From Rhizobium rhizoryzae (lineage in GTDB: Bacteria > Pseudomonadota > Alphaproteobacteria > Rhizobiales > Rhizobiaceae), in assembly GCF_011046895.1 (NCBI RefSeq), contig NZ_CP049249.1, positions 1-64,000 on the forward strand: 64,000 bases of DNA. Direction: 5' to 3'. The position numbers and the translations under genes are program-made. The notes under the pieces were generated by a model that was not told where the DNA came from, did no database searches, and was given only the letters and a program-made list of their open reading frames with translations. Every line of letters begins with the position of its first letter. Within the stretch, counting starts at the first letter, position 1. Below, piece by piece: positions 24,922 to 35,289 of the stretch.

Positions 24922-25764
24922 TCAGTCGCGCGGATCGAGACGGTCGCGTAAACCATCGCCGAAGATGTTGAAGCCGAGCACAGTCAGGAAGATTGCAGCA
25001 CCCGGAAACCAGGCGAGCCAGGTTGCCTGGTCGATAAAGCTGATCGCATCACGCAGCATGCTGCCCCAGGTCGGGGTCGGCGGCTGGACGCCAAGACCGA
25101 GGAAGGAAAGATAGGACTCCGTGATGATCGACGAGGCAAGCAGCAGCGATGCTTGGACCAGGACCGGCGACAGGGCATTGGGCAAAACGTTGCGGGTCAT
25201 GATCGTCAGATTGCTAAAGCCGAGCGCCCGGTTCGCCTTCACGTAATCGAGGCTGGAGACCAACATGGTCTGGGCGCGGGTCACCCGGGCGATGGTCGGC
25301 GTGTTGATGACGGCGATCGCGATGATCGTGTTGGTAAGCGACGCGCCAAGCGCCGCTGTGATGCCGAGTGCCAGCAGGATGCCCGGAAAGGCCAGTAGAA
25401 CGTCCATGCAGCGCATCAGGACCGCATCTGTTCTGCCGCCCAGATAGCCGGCCAGAAGGCCGATCGGCAGGCCGACAAGAACCGCGCCACCGACGCTGAT
25501 CACGCCGACAAGCAGCGATACCCGTGCACCGGACAGGATACGCGACAGCACGTCGCGACCGAGATCGTCGGTACCGAGAAAATGATCGGCGGACGGTGGG
25601 GCAAGCGTCGCCATGAAGTCGGCAGCGTCAGGCGCATAGGTGGACAAGACCGGTCCGAACACGGCAGCCAGGACAAGGATGCTGACCAGCGCCATGCCGA
25701 AGGCACTGCGGCTGTCTTCCACAAGACGGCGTATCAACGAGTGAGATGCGGGAGCTGTGGTCAT
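24922..25764 (-). CDS. ABC transporter permease, DppC/OppC type
   Basis: 280 residues. Inner-membrane permease with an N-terminal cytoplasmic tail, a first membrane segment at about 21-40 (FGMALVSILVLAAVFGPVLS), the FLGTDDLGRDVLSRILSGAR motif that marks DppC/OppC proteins, and five further segments. The ATPase-coupling loop is in KANRALGFSNLTIMTRNVLP. Its start overlaps the end of the DppB-type gene by four bases. Forms the translocation pore with that protein. Confidence 0.94.
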   Translation of the reverse strand: MTTAPASHSLIRRLVEDSRSAFGMALVSILVLAAVFGPVLSTYAPDAADFMATLAPPSADHFLGTDDLGRDVLSRILSGARVSLLVGVISVGGAVLVGLPIGLLAGYLGGRTDAVLMRCMDVLLAFPGILLALGITAALGASLTNTIIAIAVINTPTIARVTRAQTMLVSSLDYVKANRALGFSNLTIMTRNVLPNALSPVLVQASLLLASSIITESYLSFLGLGVQPPTPTWGSMLRDAISFIDQATWLAWFPGAAIFLTVLGFNIFGDGLRDRLDPRD

Positions 25765-26705
25765 GCACGTTTCCTCAGTCTGGGATCGAGCGTCGCGTAA
25801 AGAAGGTCGGTGGCAAGATTGATGAAGACGAAGAGTACGGCGGATGCCAGGATGGCGCCTTGCACCACGGGATAGTCACGCGCGAAGATCGCATCGACCG
25901 TCAGCTTGCCGATGCCCGGCCAAGCGAACACCGTCTCCGTTACCACCACGCCGCCCATCAACTGGCCGAGCTGCAGGCCGACCAGCGTCGTGACCGGGAT
26001 CAGCGCGTTGCGCAGCGCATGTTTCCAGACCACACGTCGAAAGGGCAGGCCCTTGGCGCGCGCCGTACGGACATAGTCCGCATTCAGCACGTCCAGCATG
26101 GCGGCGCGGGTCATGCGCATGGTCGACGCGGCCATGGCGACACCGAGGGTGATCGCCGGCAGGGTGATGTGGCGTAAAGCGCCAACGGGATCTTCCCCGA
26201 TAGGCACATAGCCGGAGGAGGGGAAAATCTGCAGACGGATAGACAGGAAGAGGACAAGCAGGATCGCCAGCCAGAAGCTTGGCAGCGAAAGGCCTGCCAG
26301 CGAAATCAGCGAGACGCTATAATCGGCGACGCTGTTGCGGCGTGCCGCGGAAATCACTCCGGCCGGAATGGCGATGACGAGCGAGATCAAAAGCGCCGCT
26401 AGGCCGAGCTGCATGGTCGGCACCATGGCGGTCATGACCATGCTGAGGACCGGTCGGCCCGACTGGATGGAACGACCGAGATCGCCGATCAGAAGATGCC
26501 CGAACCAGGAGATAAACCGGAGCGGCAAGGGCTCGTCTAGAGCAAATTTTGCGCGCAGCGCGGCGATCGCTTCCGGCGTGGCATCCATGCCGAGCATGGC
26601 GGTGATCGGATCTCCGGGGATCATCGCGAGCAGCGTGTAGGAGAGCACGCAGAGGCCGAAGAGCACCGGAATGACCGAGAGGACGCGGGTAACGATCAGC
26701 TTCAT
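25761..26705 (-). CDS. ABC transporter permease, DppB/OppB type
   Basis: 314 residues from ATG at 26705 (a longer frame to 26858 adds arginine-rich sequence that is antisense to the ATPase gene). Membrane segment at about 9-28, then the signature LPLRFISWFGHLLIGDLGRS and the coupling loop region VRTARAKGLPFRRVVWKHAL. The start overlaps nothing but lies one base from the end of the preceding ATPase gene. Pairs with the DppC-type permease downstream. Confidence 0.94.
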   Translation of the reverse strand: MKLIVTRVLSVIPVLFGLCVLSYTLLAMIPGDPITAMLGMDATPEAIAALRAKFALDEPLPLRFISWFGHLLIGDLGRSIQSGRPVLSMVMTAMVPTMQLGLAALLISLVIAIPAGVISAARRNSVADYSVSLISLAGLSLPSFWLAILLVLFLSIRLQIFPSSGYVPIGEDPVGALRHITLPAITLGVAMAASTMRMTRAAMLDVLNADYVRTARAKGLPFRRVVWKHALRNALIPVTTLVGLQLGQLMGGVVVTETVFAWPGIGKLTVDAIFARDYPVVQGAILASAVLFVFINLATDLLYATLDPRLRKRA

Positions 26706-26706
26706 G

Positions 26707-27773
26707 TCAGATGTCCTCAGCCTGTTGCGTTTGGCGGTCACGAGCGCGGCGATAGGCGGCCATGCGGGCAGAGGCGGACGTGCCCGGCAGGGTGTCTGGG
26801 AGCGTTTCGACCTGCGGAAGCGTCGTGGCGAAGAAACAGGCCGACAGGTGGGCCGCATTCACGGGCATGAGTGGCGGCTCCTCCTGCGTGCATCGGTCCT
26901 GCACATAGGGACAGCGCGCGGCGAACCGGCAACCGGCGATGCGGTTGGTCGGATCAGGTGGCTCGCCGGTCAGAAGCACATGCGATTTTCTCTGGATCTC
27001 GACGCGGGGTGCGGCGGCCAGAAGCGCCCGGGTATAGGGATGCCTGGGATTGTCGAAGAGTTCGCGGGTCGGCGCCTGCTCGACGATCCGGCCCGAATAC
27101 ATGACCGCGACATCGTGGGCCAGATGGCGAACGACGGCGAGATCGTGCGAGATGAAGATGAAGGCGACGCCGGTATCGCGCTGCAGGTCCTGCAGAAGGT
27201 TGACGACCTGCGCCTGCACGGAAACATCAAGCGCTGACACCGGCTCATCGCAGATAATCAGATCCGGCTGCACCGACAGCGCCCGGGCGATCGCGACGCG
27301 CTGCCTCTGGCCGCCGGAAAACTGGTGAGGGAAGCGGTCCAGCTGTTCGGCGGACAGACCGACCGCTTCCATCAAGGCGGCGGCGCGCTTCGATGCTTCC
27401 GGCCTGTCGCAAAGCCGATGCAGCAGCATGGGGCGGACCAGGACCTCGCGAATGCGTTCGCGAGGATCGAGCGATGCAAAGGGATCCTGAAAGACGACCT
27501 GAACCCGCCGACGAAAGCGGCGAAGGCCATTGCTGTCGAGAGCCATGGCATCCTCGCCGTCGAGACGGATGCTGCCGCTGTCGGGATCCTGAAGGCGCAG
27601 CAGCAGGGAGCCGACCGTGCTCTTGCCGCAGCCGGATTCACCGACGACCGCAAGCGTGCGGCCACGCTCGACTGAAATGCTGACAGTGTCGACCGCATAA
27701 AAGCGCTTCGGCTTTCCCCAGCCGGTGGAGACGGAAAACGATTTCACCAAATTTTCGGCGGCGAGCAAGGGCG

Positions 27774-27777
<4 letters not shown>
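26707..27777 (-). CDS. ABC transporter ATP-binding protein, DppF/OppF type
   Basis: 356 residues from ATG at 27777, which overlaps the stop of the preceding ATPase (ATGA). Walker A is GESGCGKST, signature [15 protein letters not shown], Walker B DLIICDEPVSALD, switch His in FISHDLAVV. The C-terminal OppF extension has the Cys motif C-x6-C-x4-x-C (IAGCRFAARCPYVQDRC), typical of an oligopeptide/dipeptide/nickel transporter ATPase and probably a structural or [Fe-S]-like site. The upstream frame extension to 27858 is not coding. Confidence 0.93.
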
Positions 27778-28766
<989 letters not shown>

Positions 28767-28770
28767 CACG

Positions 28771-29673
28771 TCAGGCCTCCGTTTTGCAAAGGGCGGAGAG
28801 TTCGGCAGGGCTGGGCAGTGCGCGGAAGGCGCCGGGACGTGTGGCCGTGATGGATGCAGCAGATTGGGCATAGGCGATCGCTTTCTCCAACGAATGGCCG
28901 AGCGAGAGGGTCGCGCACAGCGCGCCGCAAAACGTGTCGCCGCAGCCGGTCGTGTCCCTGACCTTGACGGCAATCGCTTCGTGGTGCCGAGTGGTGCGGC
29001 TCGAGTGCACCAGACAGCCGTCGCCACCGAGCGTGATGATGGTGGTTTTTGCGCCTCGTTCGTGAAGCCTTGCAGCCGCAGCACGGGGATCATCCAGACC
29101 ACTGATGGCTTCGGCCTCACCGCGATTGACGACAAGAATATCGCAGTGGGCAAGCAGCGGCGTGGCATCCCACCAGATCGGGGCCGGGTTGAAGACCGTA
29201 TAGGCGCCACGGTCGCGTGCGGCCTTGAACCCTGCAAGTGTCGTCTCCTGCGTCAGATTTCCCTGGGCAAGGAAGATATCGCCTGCCTCAGTGTTGGCGG
29301 CGAAGCGGGACGCGGCTTCTTGAGAGAAGGCGGCGGCACAGGCGCCGGCCGTGACGATGCTGTTTTCGCCATCGGGCAAGACCATCAGGAGCGAAAAATC
29401 GCTTGAGCCTTCCGACCGCTGCGGTTCGAAGACCAGGTTTTGTTCGGCACCGAGGATTCGGATGATCTCCTCGCCCATGCCGTCATTGCCGATCGGGCCG
29501 GCAAAGCGCGTATCGGCCCCGGCGCGGGCGGCAACGACCGCCTGATTAAGGCCCTTGCCGCCAGGCGCACGTATGGCACCGTCGCCGAGCAGAGTTTCGC
29601 CCCGCTCGGGCAGGCGTGGCATCTGCAGGCTGATATCGAGCCCGGCATTGCCGAGTACAAGGACCTTAGCCAC
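28771..29673 (-). CDS. PfkB-family carbohydrate/nucleoside kinase (ribokinase-like)
   Basis: 300 residues. Ribokinase fold: the GGKGLNQAVVAARAGA substrate-binding motif at about 38-53 and the second signature DTTGCGDTFCGAL near 240-252 with the catalytic Asp in GCGD. Closest in pattern to ribokinase/fructokinase; the sugar or nucleoside is not known. It sits directly between the BtpA-like gene (six bases) and the transporter ATPases (four bases), so it should act on the transported compound or a product of it. A peptide-type importer next to a sugar kinase suggests a glycosylated or nucleoside-containing substrate. Confidence 0.9.
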   Translation of the reverse strand: MAKVLVLGNAGLDISLQMPRLPERGETLLGDGAIRAPGGKGLNQAVVAARAGADTRFAGPIGNDGMGEEIIRILGAEQNLVFEPQRSEGSSDFSLLMVLPDGENSIVTAGACAAAFSQEAASRFAANTEAGDIFLAQGNLTQETTLAGFKAARDRGAYTVFNPAPIWWDATPLLAHCDILVVNRGEAEAISGLDDPRAAAARLHERGAKTTIITLGGDGCLVHSSRTTRHHEAIAVKVRDTTGCGDTFCGALCATLSLGHSLEKAIAYAQSAASITATRPGAFRALPSPAELSALCKTEA

Positions 29674-29679
29674 GGGCGG

Positions 29680-30537
29680 TCAACTCCTTGCCTTCTTGAC
29701 GGCCTGCATAAAGACGTTCAGGCGCTCGGGATCGACCGGGTTCCACCAGACGCCATCGCGTTTCAGGTAGCTTGCGACGATGACGGCGTCTGCGACCGAG
29801 AATATATCGCCGACATTGTCTGGCGTGACGCCGGAGCCGACGGCGACGGGAAGCGACGTGCCGCTATCGATGGTCTGGAGCTCTTCCATGGTGGCGGAAT
29901 CGCCGGTGCGCTGGCCTGTGGCGATCGCTACGTCGGCGTCGAAGAATTCGTTGTCGCGGGCAAGTTCCTGGATGGTGCGGTCGCCGGTGATCGCATGGGC
30001 GCCGTGCTTGACGTGCACGTCGGCAAAGATCTTGATGTCGCGGGCGCGGAGGTACGCACGGTAGCGCGCAGCTTCGCCGGCAGGTCCGTCCATCAGGCCT
30101 TCGTTTGCGACATAGGCATTGGACCACTGGTTGACGCGCACGAAGGCGGCGCCAGCGGCCTTGGCGACGGCAATCGCCTGGATTGCCCCGTTGGCCAGAA
30201 CATTAACGCCGACCGGAATGCCGGTTGCACGACGCACCGCATCAGTCATGACAGCCATCGAAGCGGCGGTTTCCGGGCCGAGATTGTTCGGCTTGGCGAA
30301 CGGGATATCGCCGTGGTTCTCGACGATCAGGCCATCGACACCGCCGGCCTTGTAACGCTCTGCCTCGGCAACGGCAAAATCAACAATCTCGGACATCGGC
30401 TGACCGTCATAATCCGGTGAGCCGGGAAGAGCGAGGGAATGGATCACTCCGATGACGGCCTTGCGGCGGCCGAAAATCTGTTCGATGGCATTGGGCTTCA
30501 CGCGGAAGACCGGTTTAGCCTTTGGTGTTTCACTCAT
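29680..30537 (-). CDS. BtpA/SgcQ-family protein (TIM-barrel)
   Basis: 285 residues from ATG at 30537. BtpA/SgcQ family: AVIGVIHSLALPGSPDYDGQ near the N-terminus (compare GMVHL-PLPGSP in relatives), GVDGLIVENHGDIPF, GVNVLANGAIQAIAVAKAAG and FADVHVKHGAHA are all family landmarks. In cyanobacteria BtpA affects photosystem I stability; SgcQ in enterobacteria belongs to a sugar-use operon. The fold is a phosphate-binding barrel, suggesting an aldolase- or phosphoribosyl-type reaction. Coupling to a PfkB kinase here supports a phosphorylated sugar substrate. Enzymatic function unknown. Confidence 0.85.
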   Translation of the reverse strand: MSETPKAKPVFRVKPNAIEQIFGRRKAVIGVIHSLALPGSPDYDGQPMSEIVDFAVAEAERYKAGGVDGLIVENHGDIPFAKPNNLGPETAASMAVMTDAVRRATGIPVGVNVLANGAIQAIAVAKAAGAAFVRVNQWSNAYVANEGLMDGPAGEAARYRAYLRARDIKIFADVHVKHGAHAITGDRTIQELARDNEFFDADVAIATGQRTGDSATMEELQTIDSGTSLPVAVGSGVTPDNVGDIFSVADAVIVASYLKRDGVWWNPVDPERLNVFMQAVKKARS

Positions 30538-30570
30538 CTGGTTGCCTTTTTGATTTTGCAGTCTTTTTGG

Positions 30571-30603
30571 CACCGTCGCGAAGCATCAGGGCGCGCGACG
30601 GTG
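30571..30603 (-). other. Strong hairpin after the binding-protein gene
   Basis: CACCGTCGCG (30571-30580) and CGCGACGGTG (30594-30603) form a perfect 10-bp stem with a 13-base loop, between the binding protein and the BtpA-like gene. On the transcribed strand no T-run follows. Such hairpins commonly keep binding-protein mRNA more abundant than the rest of the operon. Confidence 0.6.
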
Positions 30604-30633
30604 TGTCGTGAAGTTAACGGAGAGCGGAAGGGA

Positions 30634-32154
30634 TCACTTCTGGAGCCACGCGTCGCCGAGGCGGAAGGCGGTGTCTGGGTAGGGCGTCCAGTGAAGCTTC
30701 TTGGTCGAGCCTTGCAGCGTTGAGTCAAAATGGAGGAACAGCATTCCGGCATCGTCGGAAATGATCTGCTGTGCCTGCCTGTACATCGCAGCGCGTTCGG
30801 TCTGGTCAGCGCTGACACGTGCCTTTTTCATAAGGCTGTCGACGTCATCATTGCTGTAGCCCGAGAAGTTGTTCGGACCCCCTTTGGTGAACCAGTTGTA
30901 CATGTTGCCATCCGGGTCCGGACGACCGGTCCAGGGCGACCAGGAGATATCGAAGTCCTTTTTCTGAAGGACCGAGATCAGGCTTGTCGCGTCAACCTGA
31001 CGAACCGAGACCTTGAAGCCGGCTTCCTGCGCCTGCGCCTGGATGATCTGTGCGATGCGAAGCTGCAGGGGCGAGGCGACGACGGTGATCGCGAACGGCA
31101 CACCGTCCGGATGGCCTGCCTCGGCTAGCAGTTGTCTGGCCTTTGCAACGTCACGCTTGTAGGGCTTGAAGTTCGGATCGAACGCCCAGGTGATCGGTGG
31201 TGGAACGGGGCCAAAGGCAGGCGAACCAGTATTGAAGTAGGCCACCTTGTTCACGACGTCCTTGTCCACGGAATACAGCAGCGCCTGACGGACCTTCATA
31301 TCGTTGAAGGGGGGCTTGGTATTGTTGATCGAGAAGGCATTGAAGCCGAGGCCCGGAATGTCGGCCACATTGACAGATGGATCGGTCTTGATCTGCGCCA
31401 GGCTCTGCGGCGGGACGATGTCGACCAGTTGGAGATCGCCACTTTTCAGGCCGGCCGTGCGCAGCGTTTCGTCAGGGATTGGTCGAATGATGACCTTGTC
31501 GAGGGGGGCACGTCCCTTGTAATAGCCGTCGAAGGCAGAGAGCACCATCTGGCCGTTTTTGGTCCAGCTATCGAGCTTAAAAGGTCCGGCACCAACCCCC
31601 TTGGTTGCGAAATCAGGACCGAGTTTCTGCAGCGCGGTCGGCGAGACGAAAAGGCCCGCACGGTTCGTCATCACCAAGGGAAACTGCGCGTAGGGCTGAG
31701 AGAACTTGACGGTGAAAGCAAGCGGCCCCGTAACCTCAACCGATGCGATCGGGCCGAGGTCCGAGCGACGCGGCGAACCGGTCTTTTGGTCAAGCATGCG
31801 GTCGAGATTGAACTTCGCGGCCGCGGCGTCGTAAGCGGTTCCGTCCTGAAACGTCACGCCCGGCTTGATCTCGAACGTGTAGGTGAGGTCATCGACCTGT
31901 TTGTAACTGGCGATGCCCGGGACGACCTTGAGATCCGGCGTCATGGTGAGCAGGGGTTCGTAAATCAGGTATTGCTCGTAGAGCTCGAAATAGGAGGCGA
32001 AGAAGGCGGGATCCAGCGTCACGGGATCCGAGACGACGCCGATGTTCAGCGTGCCGCCTTTTTCGGGCGTCTGAGCGGAAGCTGCGACGGGCAAAAGAGA
32101 TAGGGAGAGGGCTGCTAGGCCCAGAAACGAGCTGCGTATAGTCGTCAACGTCAT
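30634..32154 (-). CDS. ABC transporter substrate-binding protein, family 5 (DppA/OppA/NikA)
   Basis: 506 residues with a Sec signal peptide (FLGLAALSLSLLPVAASAQT, cleavage near residue 27). Mature protein has the family-5 landmarks: GGTLNIGVVSDPVTLDPAFF, YEPLLTMTPDLKVVPGIASY, VTFQDGTAYDAAAAKFNLDR and the C-terminal ISWSPWTGRPDPDGNMYNWF. The ligand is not predictable; the family binds peptides, glutathione, opines, sugars, nickel and more. First structural gene after the GntR regulator and periplasmic partner of the permeases and ATPases downstream. Confidence 0.93.
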   Translation of the reverse strand: MTLTTIRSSFLGLAALSLSLLPVAASAQTPEKGGTLNIGVVSDPVTLDPAFFASYFELYEQYLIYEPLLTMTPDLKVVPGIASYKQVDDLTYTFEIKPGVTFQDGTAYDAAAAKFNLDRMLDQKTGSPRRSDLGPIASVEVTGPLAFTVKFSQPYAQFPLVMTNRAGLFVSPTALQKLGPDFATKGVGAGPFKLDSWTKNGQMVLSAFDGYYKGRAPLDKVIIRPIPDETLRTAGLKSGDLQLVDIVPPQSLAQIKTDPSVNVADIPGLGFNAFSINNTKPPFNDMKVRQALLYSVDKDVVNKVAYFNTGSPAFGPVPPPITWAFDPNFKPYKRDVAKARQLLAEAGHPDGVPFAITVVASPLQLRIAQIIQAQAQEAGFKVSVRQVDATSLISVLQKKDFDISWSPWTGRPDPDGNMYNWFTKGGPNNFSGYSNDDVDSLMKKARVSADQTERAAMYRQAQQIISDDAGMLFLHFDSTLQGSTKKLHWTPYPDTAFRLGDAWLQK

Positions 32155-32349
32155 GTTCCTTCTCTGGCGATTATTATTGTTGTTCTGTGTTCAGTATTCT
32201 TCGGGACGCACCTGCCCTGCGCCGGGAAGCCCGTCGGGACAGATGGATACGAATATTGTGAGTATCGACGGCTCCGAGACGGCACGGATAGCCGGCAGAG
32301 CCCCCGACCAAGCCGCGGGCTCCTGTGTTGCGATCAGCCTTTCGAGCTG

Positions 32350-33099
32350 TCAGGCTTTGATGAGCTTCACGTGGAAGCTGTAGCGTTCTGCGAGATAGTG
32401 CAGAACGACGTATTCCACTGGCTGCCTGTCGGGCATCCAGGAGGTTCGGTGGCAGATCAGCACGACCGCCGGCTGCCGGACGTTGAGGATGCGGGCCGTC
32501 ATGGTGTCGGCCATTGCGGCTTCGATGCGTTCGTCGCCACCGGCGAAAACGATGTCGTCGCGCCGCAGTCTTTCGTAAAGCGAGCCGCTATCCAGTTCCT
32601 CGATCGTCGGAATACCCGACTTCTTGAACAGTTGCGGGCGCAGATATGTGATCGAGGTTGCAAGCGGCGTGCCGTCCGCCAGCATTGTCCTGTCGATCTC
32701 CACCACGTCGTCGCCGGGCTGGAGTTGTAGCTCCAAAGCGATTGCCGCACTGGCGGACACGACCTTGACGGATCGTGTTCGATAGCCAGGGGTCAGACCG
32801 CGCCGACGCATGTCTTCCGAAAACGAGGAGATCTGGTTCAACGGACGCTCGACACGCGGTTCGATGACGATCGACCCGACGCCGGAGCGTCGCTTGATGA
32901 GACCTTCGGTTTCCAAATAGTCCAAAGCTGCCCGTGAGGTACTCCGGCTGACACCGAAGCGCTTGTTGATCTCCGCTTCCCCCGGCAGAACATCGCCGGG
33001 CTTGAAACTGCCGCTCTCGATGTCCGTCCGCAACCGGTCCGCAATCTGCGACCAGCGTGGTATCGGACTTTCTTCAAGATCGGTATCATTCCAGCTCAT
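32350..33099 (-). CDS. GntR-family regulator with UTRA domain (HutC subfamily)
   Basis: 249 residues from the ATG at 33099; an ATG at 33120 would add seven residues but lies inside a likely operator. N-terminal winged helix: IPRWSQIADRLRTDIESGSF, PGEAEINKRFGVSRSTSRAA and LDYLETEGLIKRRSGVGS. C-terminal UTRA effector domain from about 90 (YRTRSVKVVSASAAIALELQ; IDRTMLADGTPLATSITYLR). UTRA domains bind small metabolites, often phosphosugars or amino-acid derivatives. It is upstream of, and co-directional with, the importer block, with a 195-base gap, and most likely represses it. A sugar-phosphate effector would agree with the PfkB kinase. Confidence 0.92.
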   Translation of the reverse strand: MSWNDTDLEESPIPRWSQIADRLRTDIESGSFKPGDVLPGEAEINKRFGVSRSTSRAALDYLETEGLIKRRSGVGSIVIEPRVERPLNQISSFSEDMRRRGLTPGYRTRSVKVVSASAAIALELQLQPGDDVVEIDRTMLADGTPLATSITYLRPQLFKKSGIPTIEELDSGSLYERLRRDDIVFAGGDERIEAAMADTMTARILNVRQPAVVLICHRTSWMPDRQPVEYVVLHYLAERYSFHVKLIKA

Positions 33100-33107
33100 G
33101 GCGATAG

Positions 33108-33133
33108 AGTATAACGTCATGACATTTTGTAAA
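33108..33133 (-). promoter_or_regulatory. Putative gntR promoter with operator in the spacer
   Basis: On the minus strand TTTACA (33133-33128) and TATACT (33113-33108) flank a near-palindrome, AATGTCATGACGTT (33126-33113), whose core GTCATGAC is perfect. The spacer is 14 bases, shorter than usual. The layout suggests autoregulation and supports the internal start at 33099, though no ribosome-binding site is seen. Confidence 0.4.
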
Positions 33134-33456
33134 GGCTATTTTTGAGCATTTCGCTTTGCGCTTAGCTTTTGGGCATAAGTTTGTACCCAGCCAATCTCGT
33201 CTTGTGCGGCTCGAACCGTCGCGGAACAAAATAGACTACTGCCGCGCCGATGGCGGGTGGTGAGGAGGTGACCGTCCAAGCGCAGTACCTGCCAAGCGAA
33301 AAGTAGGAATTTGTTCTCGGCGGCCATTTGAAGCGCGCGCTCGAGGGCACGTCCGGAACTAATGCCAGATAGACCCGTGTTGGATTTACCAGTGACGGTG
33401 TCGGTGGTTCGAATTGGTTCAGGCGCTGCCTTATAATTTGTTACAAGAAGGAAGAA
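33134..33456. other. Intergenic region, nothing recognised
   Basis: About 320 bases upstream of the GntR gene. Open frames on the minus strand (for example 33136-33327) have no recognisable family or ribosome-binding site. It lies between the GntR block and the truncated dehydrogenase and may be rearranged DNA. Confidence 0.3.
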
Positions 33457-33483
33457 CCAACGCGCCTTCAGGAGGCGCGGTGG
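33457..33483 (-). terminator. Terminator of the truncated dehydrogenase gene
   Basis: CCAACGCGCCT (33457-33467) and AGGCGCGGTGG (33473-33483) pair at ten of eleven positions around a five-base loop. On the minus strand the stem is followed by TTCTTCCTTCTTGT, a usable T-rich tract. It lies 11 bases beyond the dehydrogenase stop. Confidence 0.6.
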
Positions 33484-33494
33484 TGTTGTTGAGG

Positions 33495-33997
33495 TCAGAC
33501 CGGAATTGGGCTTTCGACCAGCGCTTGGTTGAAGCCATGCACCAGCGCATGTTCGCCGCTGCCCGGATTGTCACGGAAGCTCTGGATCTCGTCGACAATG
33601 ATCTCCGGGGCGTCGGTGGCAAGCTTGGCAATCGTCTTCTCAATGAAGATATCGAGCGGCATGGCGCGGGGGTCGCCGCTCTTCTTGATCAGATCCGTAT
33701 CCACCCATGGCGGCGCGATTTCCTGAACGCGGACCGAGGTGTCGCGCAGTTGGAAGCGCTGCGAGAGCGCATAGGAATGCAGCGCCGCCTTGCTGGCCGA
33801 ATAGACAGCCGTCGATGCGAGCGGCACGTAGGCCAGCACCGACGTGTTGTGGATGATGGTTGCCGCCGGCTGGCTCTTCAGGTGATCGATCAGCGCCGAT
33901 GTCAGGCGGATCGGTCCCAAAAGGTTGGTGTCGATGATCCGGCGAGACACGTCGTCGTCAATCTTCGAACCCGCGTCGTCGAAGGGCATGATGCCGG
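33495..33997 (-). pseudogene. Truncated short-chain dehydrogenase/reductase (DltE-like), N-terminus lost
   Basis: Only the C-terminal two thirds remain: DTNLLGPIRLTSALIDHLKS, the Ser region IIHNTSVLAYVPL, and the catalytic YSASKAALHSYA with Tyr-x3-Lys. The Rossmann start and the NNAG motif are gone; the reading frame runs directly into the inverted repeat of the insertion element at GIM, where NNAGIM would be expected. No matching N-terminal part is found on the other side of the element, so the insertion was followed by deletion or rearrangement. The product, if made, could not bind NAD(P). Two strong in-frame starts remain but no ribosome-binding site. Confidence 0.82.
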
Positions 33998-35110
33998 GCG
34001 TTGGTGCATGGATCGCTGACTGAACGGATTTCTGTCTATGATGCAGTGGCTATGCGGTAACGGTTTTGCACCGGACGGATCTCGGGCGTGCGCATGCCAG
34101 CATTCGATTGAGGACGGCGCAGCTGATGGCGACCTCCGTCTGCTGTGCCGCGAATGAGCGCGCCCGCAACCGGCGGCCAATGATCGATTTGTAACGACCG
34201 ATGGCGGTCTCCACCAGTGAGCGTTTTCCGTAGTTGGTGGCGATCTGCCACTTCATTCTTCCATCGGCGTTGATCGCCGCGATATGTTGGTTTCGTTGAT
34301 TTTTGGGATCGTCGTGCTCGCGTTCCAGCGCATTGGCCCGCGGCGGAATGACCACCGCCGCGTCAGGACTGTGCCTAGTGACAGCGTCGTAGGTTGGCTC
34401 ACCGTCATAGGCGCCATCTGCGGTGAACTGGACAATCGGCGTGTCGATCTGGTCGAGCAGCGGCCCAACCTGTGAAGTGTCACCGACCTCCTGATGGGTC
34501 ATCACATGTGCTATGATGTCGCCGCTGTCGGCATCCAGCGCCAGGTGCAGTTTGCGCCAACCCCTGCGGGATTTGGCACCATGCTTTTCTTCCAGCCATT
34601 GGCCTGCGCCGTAGACCTGCAAACCGGTGCTGTCGATGAGGACGTGGATGGGACCATTCCGAGGGATGCGATCGCCATACCGCTTGCCCGGCGCGCCCGG
34701 CTTGCTCGCACGACGGCTCAGGGTCGTATGATCGGGAACGCGAGATCAAGGCCCATCAGCTTCAGGACCGAAGTCAGCAAACCTTCCGTCTGGCGCAGCC
34801 GCAACCCGAACACCAACCCAAGCGTCAGGGCCGTCTCAATTGCCAGATCGCAGTAGCGCGGCTGGCCACCGCGTGTTGTCCGTTGTGGTGCCGGCCAGCA
34901 CGACAGTGCCTGCGGCGTCAGCCAAACGGTCAGGCTGCCACGCTGACGCAGGCCGGCCTCGTATTGCGGCCAGTTCGTTACCTTGAACTTGATCTTGCCG
35001 ATACGATGGCGGCGGCAGGCGTTGTGTTTGAATGGCATGTTCAATCAATCGGGTTATTTCCACTCGAGCCGACTACGTAACCGTTGATGAATGATCCGTG
35101 CACCAACGCT
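33998..35110 (-). mobile_element. IS5-family (IS903-group-like) insertion sequence
   Basis: About 1113 bp bounded by inverted repeats: GCGTTGGTGCA at 33998-34008 is repeated exactly in inverted form at 35100-35110, and the similarity continues inward (GGATC, then AACGG) at about 24 of 31 positions. It holds one transposase gene, disrupted by a frameshift. No target-site duplication was found: the flanks are TGATGCCGG on the left and TGCACCATA on the right. The true ends could be a few bases inside (starting at GGTGCA). Confidence 0.75.
34050..35044 (-). pseudogene. IS903-group transposase, single frameshift
   Basis: The N-terminal part (35044 to about 34741) reads FKVTNWPQYEAGLRQRGSLT and RYCDLAIETALTLGLVFGLR, as in IS903-type enzymes. 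At about 34737-34741 one base is missing: the frame should continue into PDHTTLSRRASK but instead reaches a stop. The second part, in the next frame down to 34050, carries the DDE residues in VLIDSTGLQVYG, FTADGAYDGEPTY and LVETAIGRYKSIIG. IS903-type elements normally use one long frame, so this is damage rather than programmed frameshifting. It may still be moved in trans. Confidence 0.82.
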
Positions 35111-35289
35111 GCACCATACAGATATAGTTGGCGGTAGCTTCGGACCCACCGCGGGAAGGCGCCGTTGTCAAAATTGTCAGTTTGAGAATCAATGATGAGC
35201 AGAGCAGACTTGGCCATCGTAGGTTTCGTTATGGCGATGTAATTTCGACCTGTGTTGACCGAAATTTTTGTGCCTCGGGGAGAACGCTT

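Noticed and set aside
28767-29237. N-terminal extension of the DppD-type ATPase
   Set aside because: The extra 157 residues are antisense to the PfkB kinase and not ABC sequence; ATG at 28766 fits the family start.
34711-34760. Programmed ribosomal frameshift in the transposase
   Set aside because: IS903-type elements encode one continuous frame and no slippery run of the usual kind is seen at the junction; a simple one-base deletion restores the protein.
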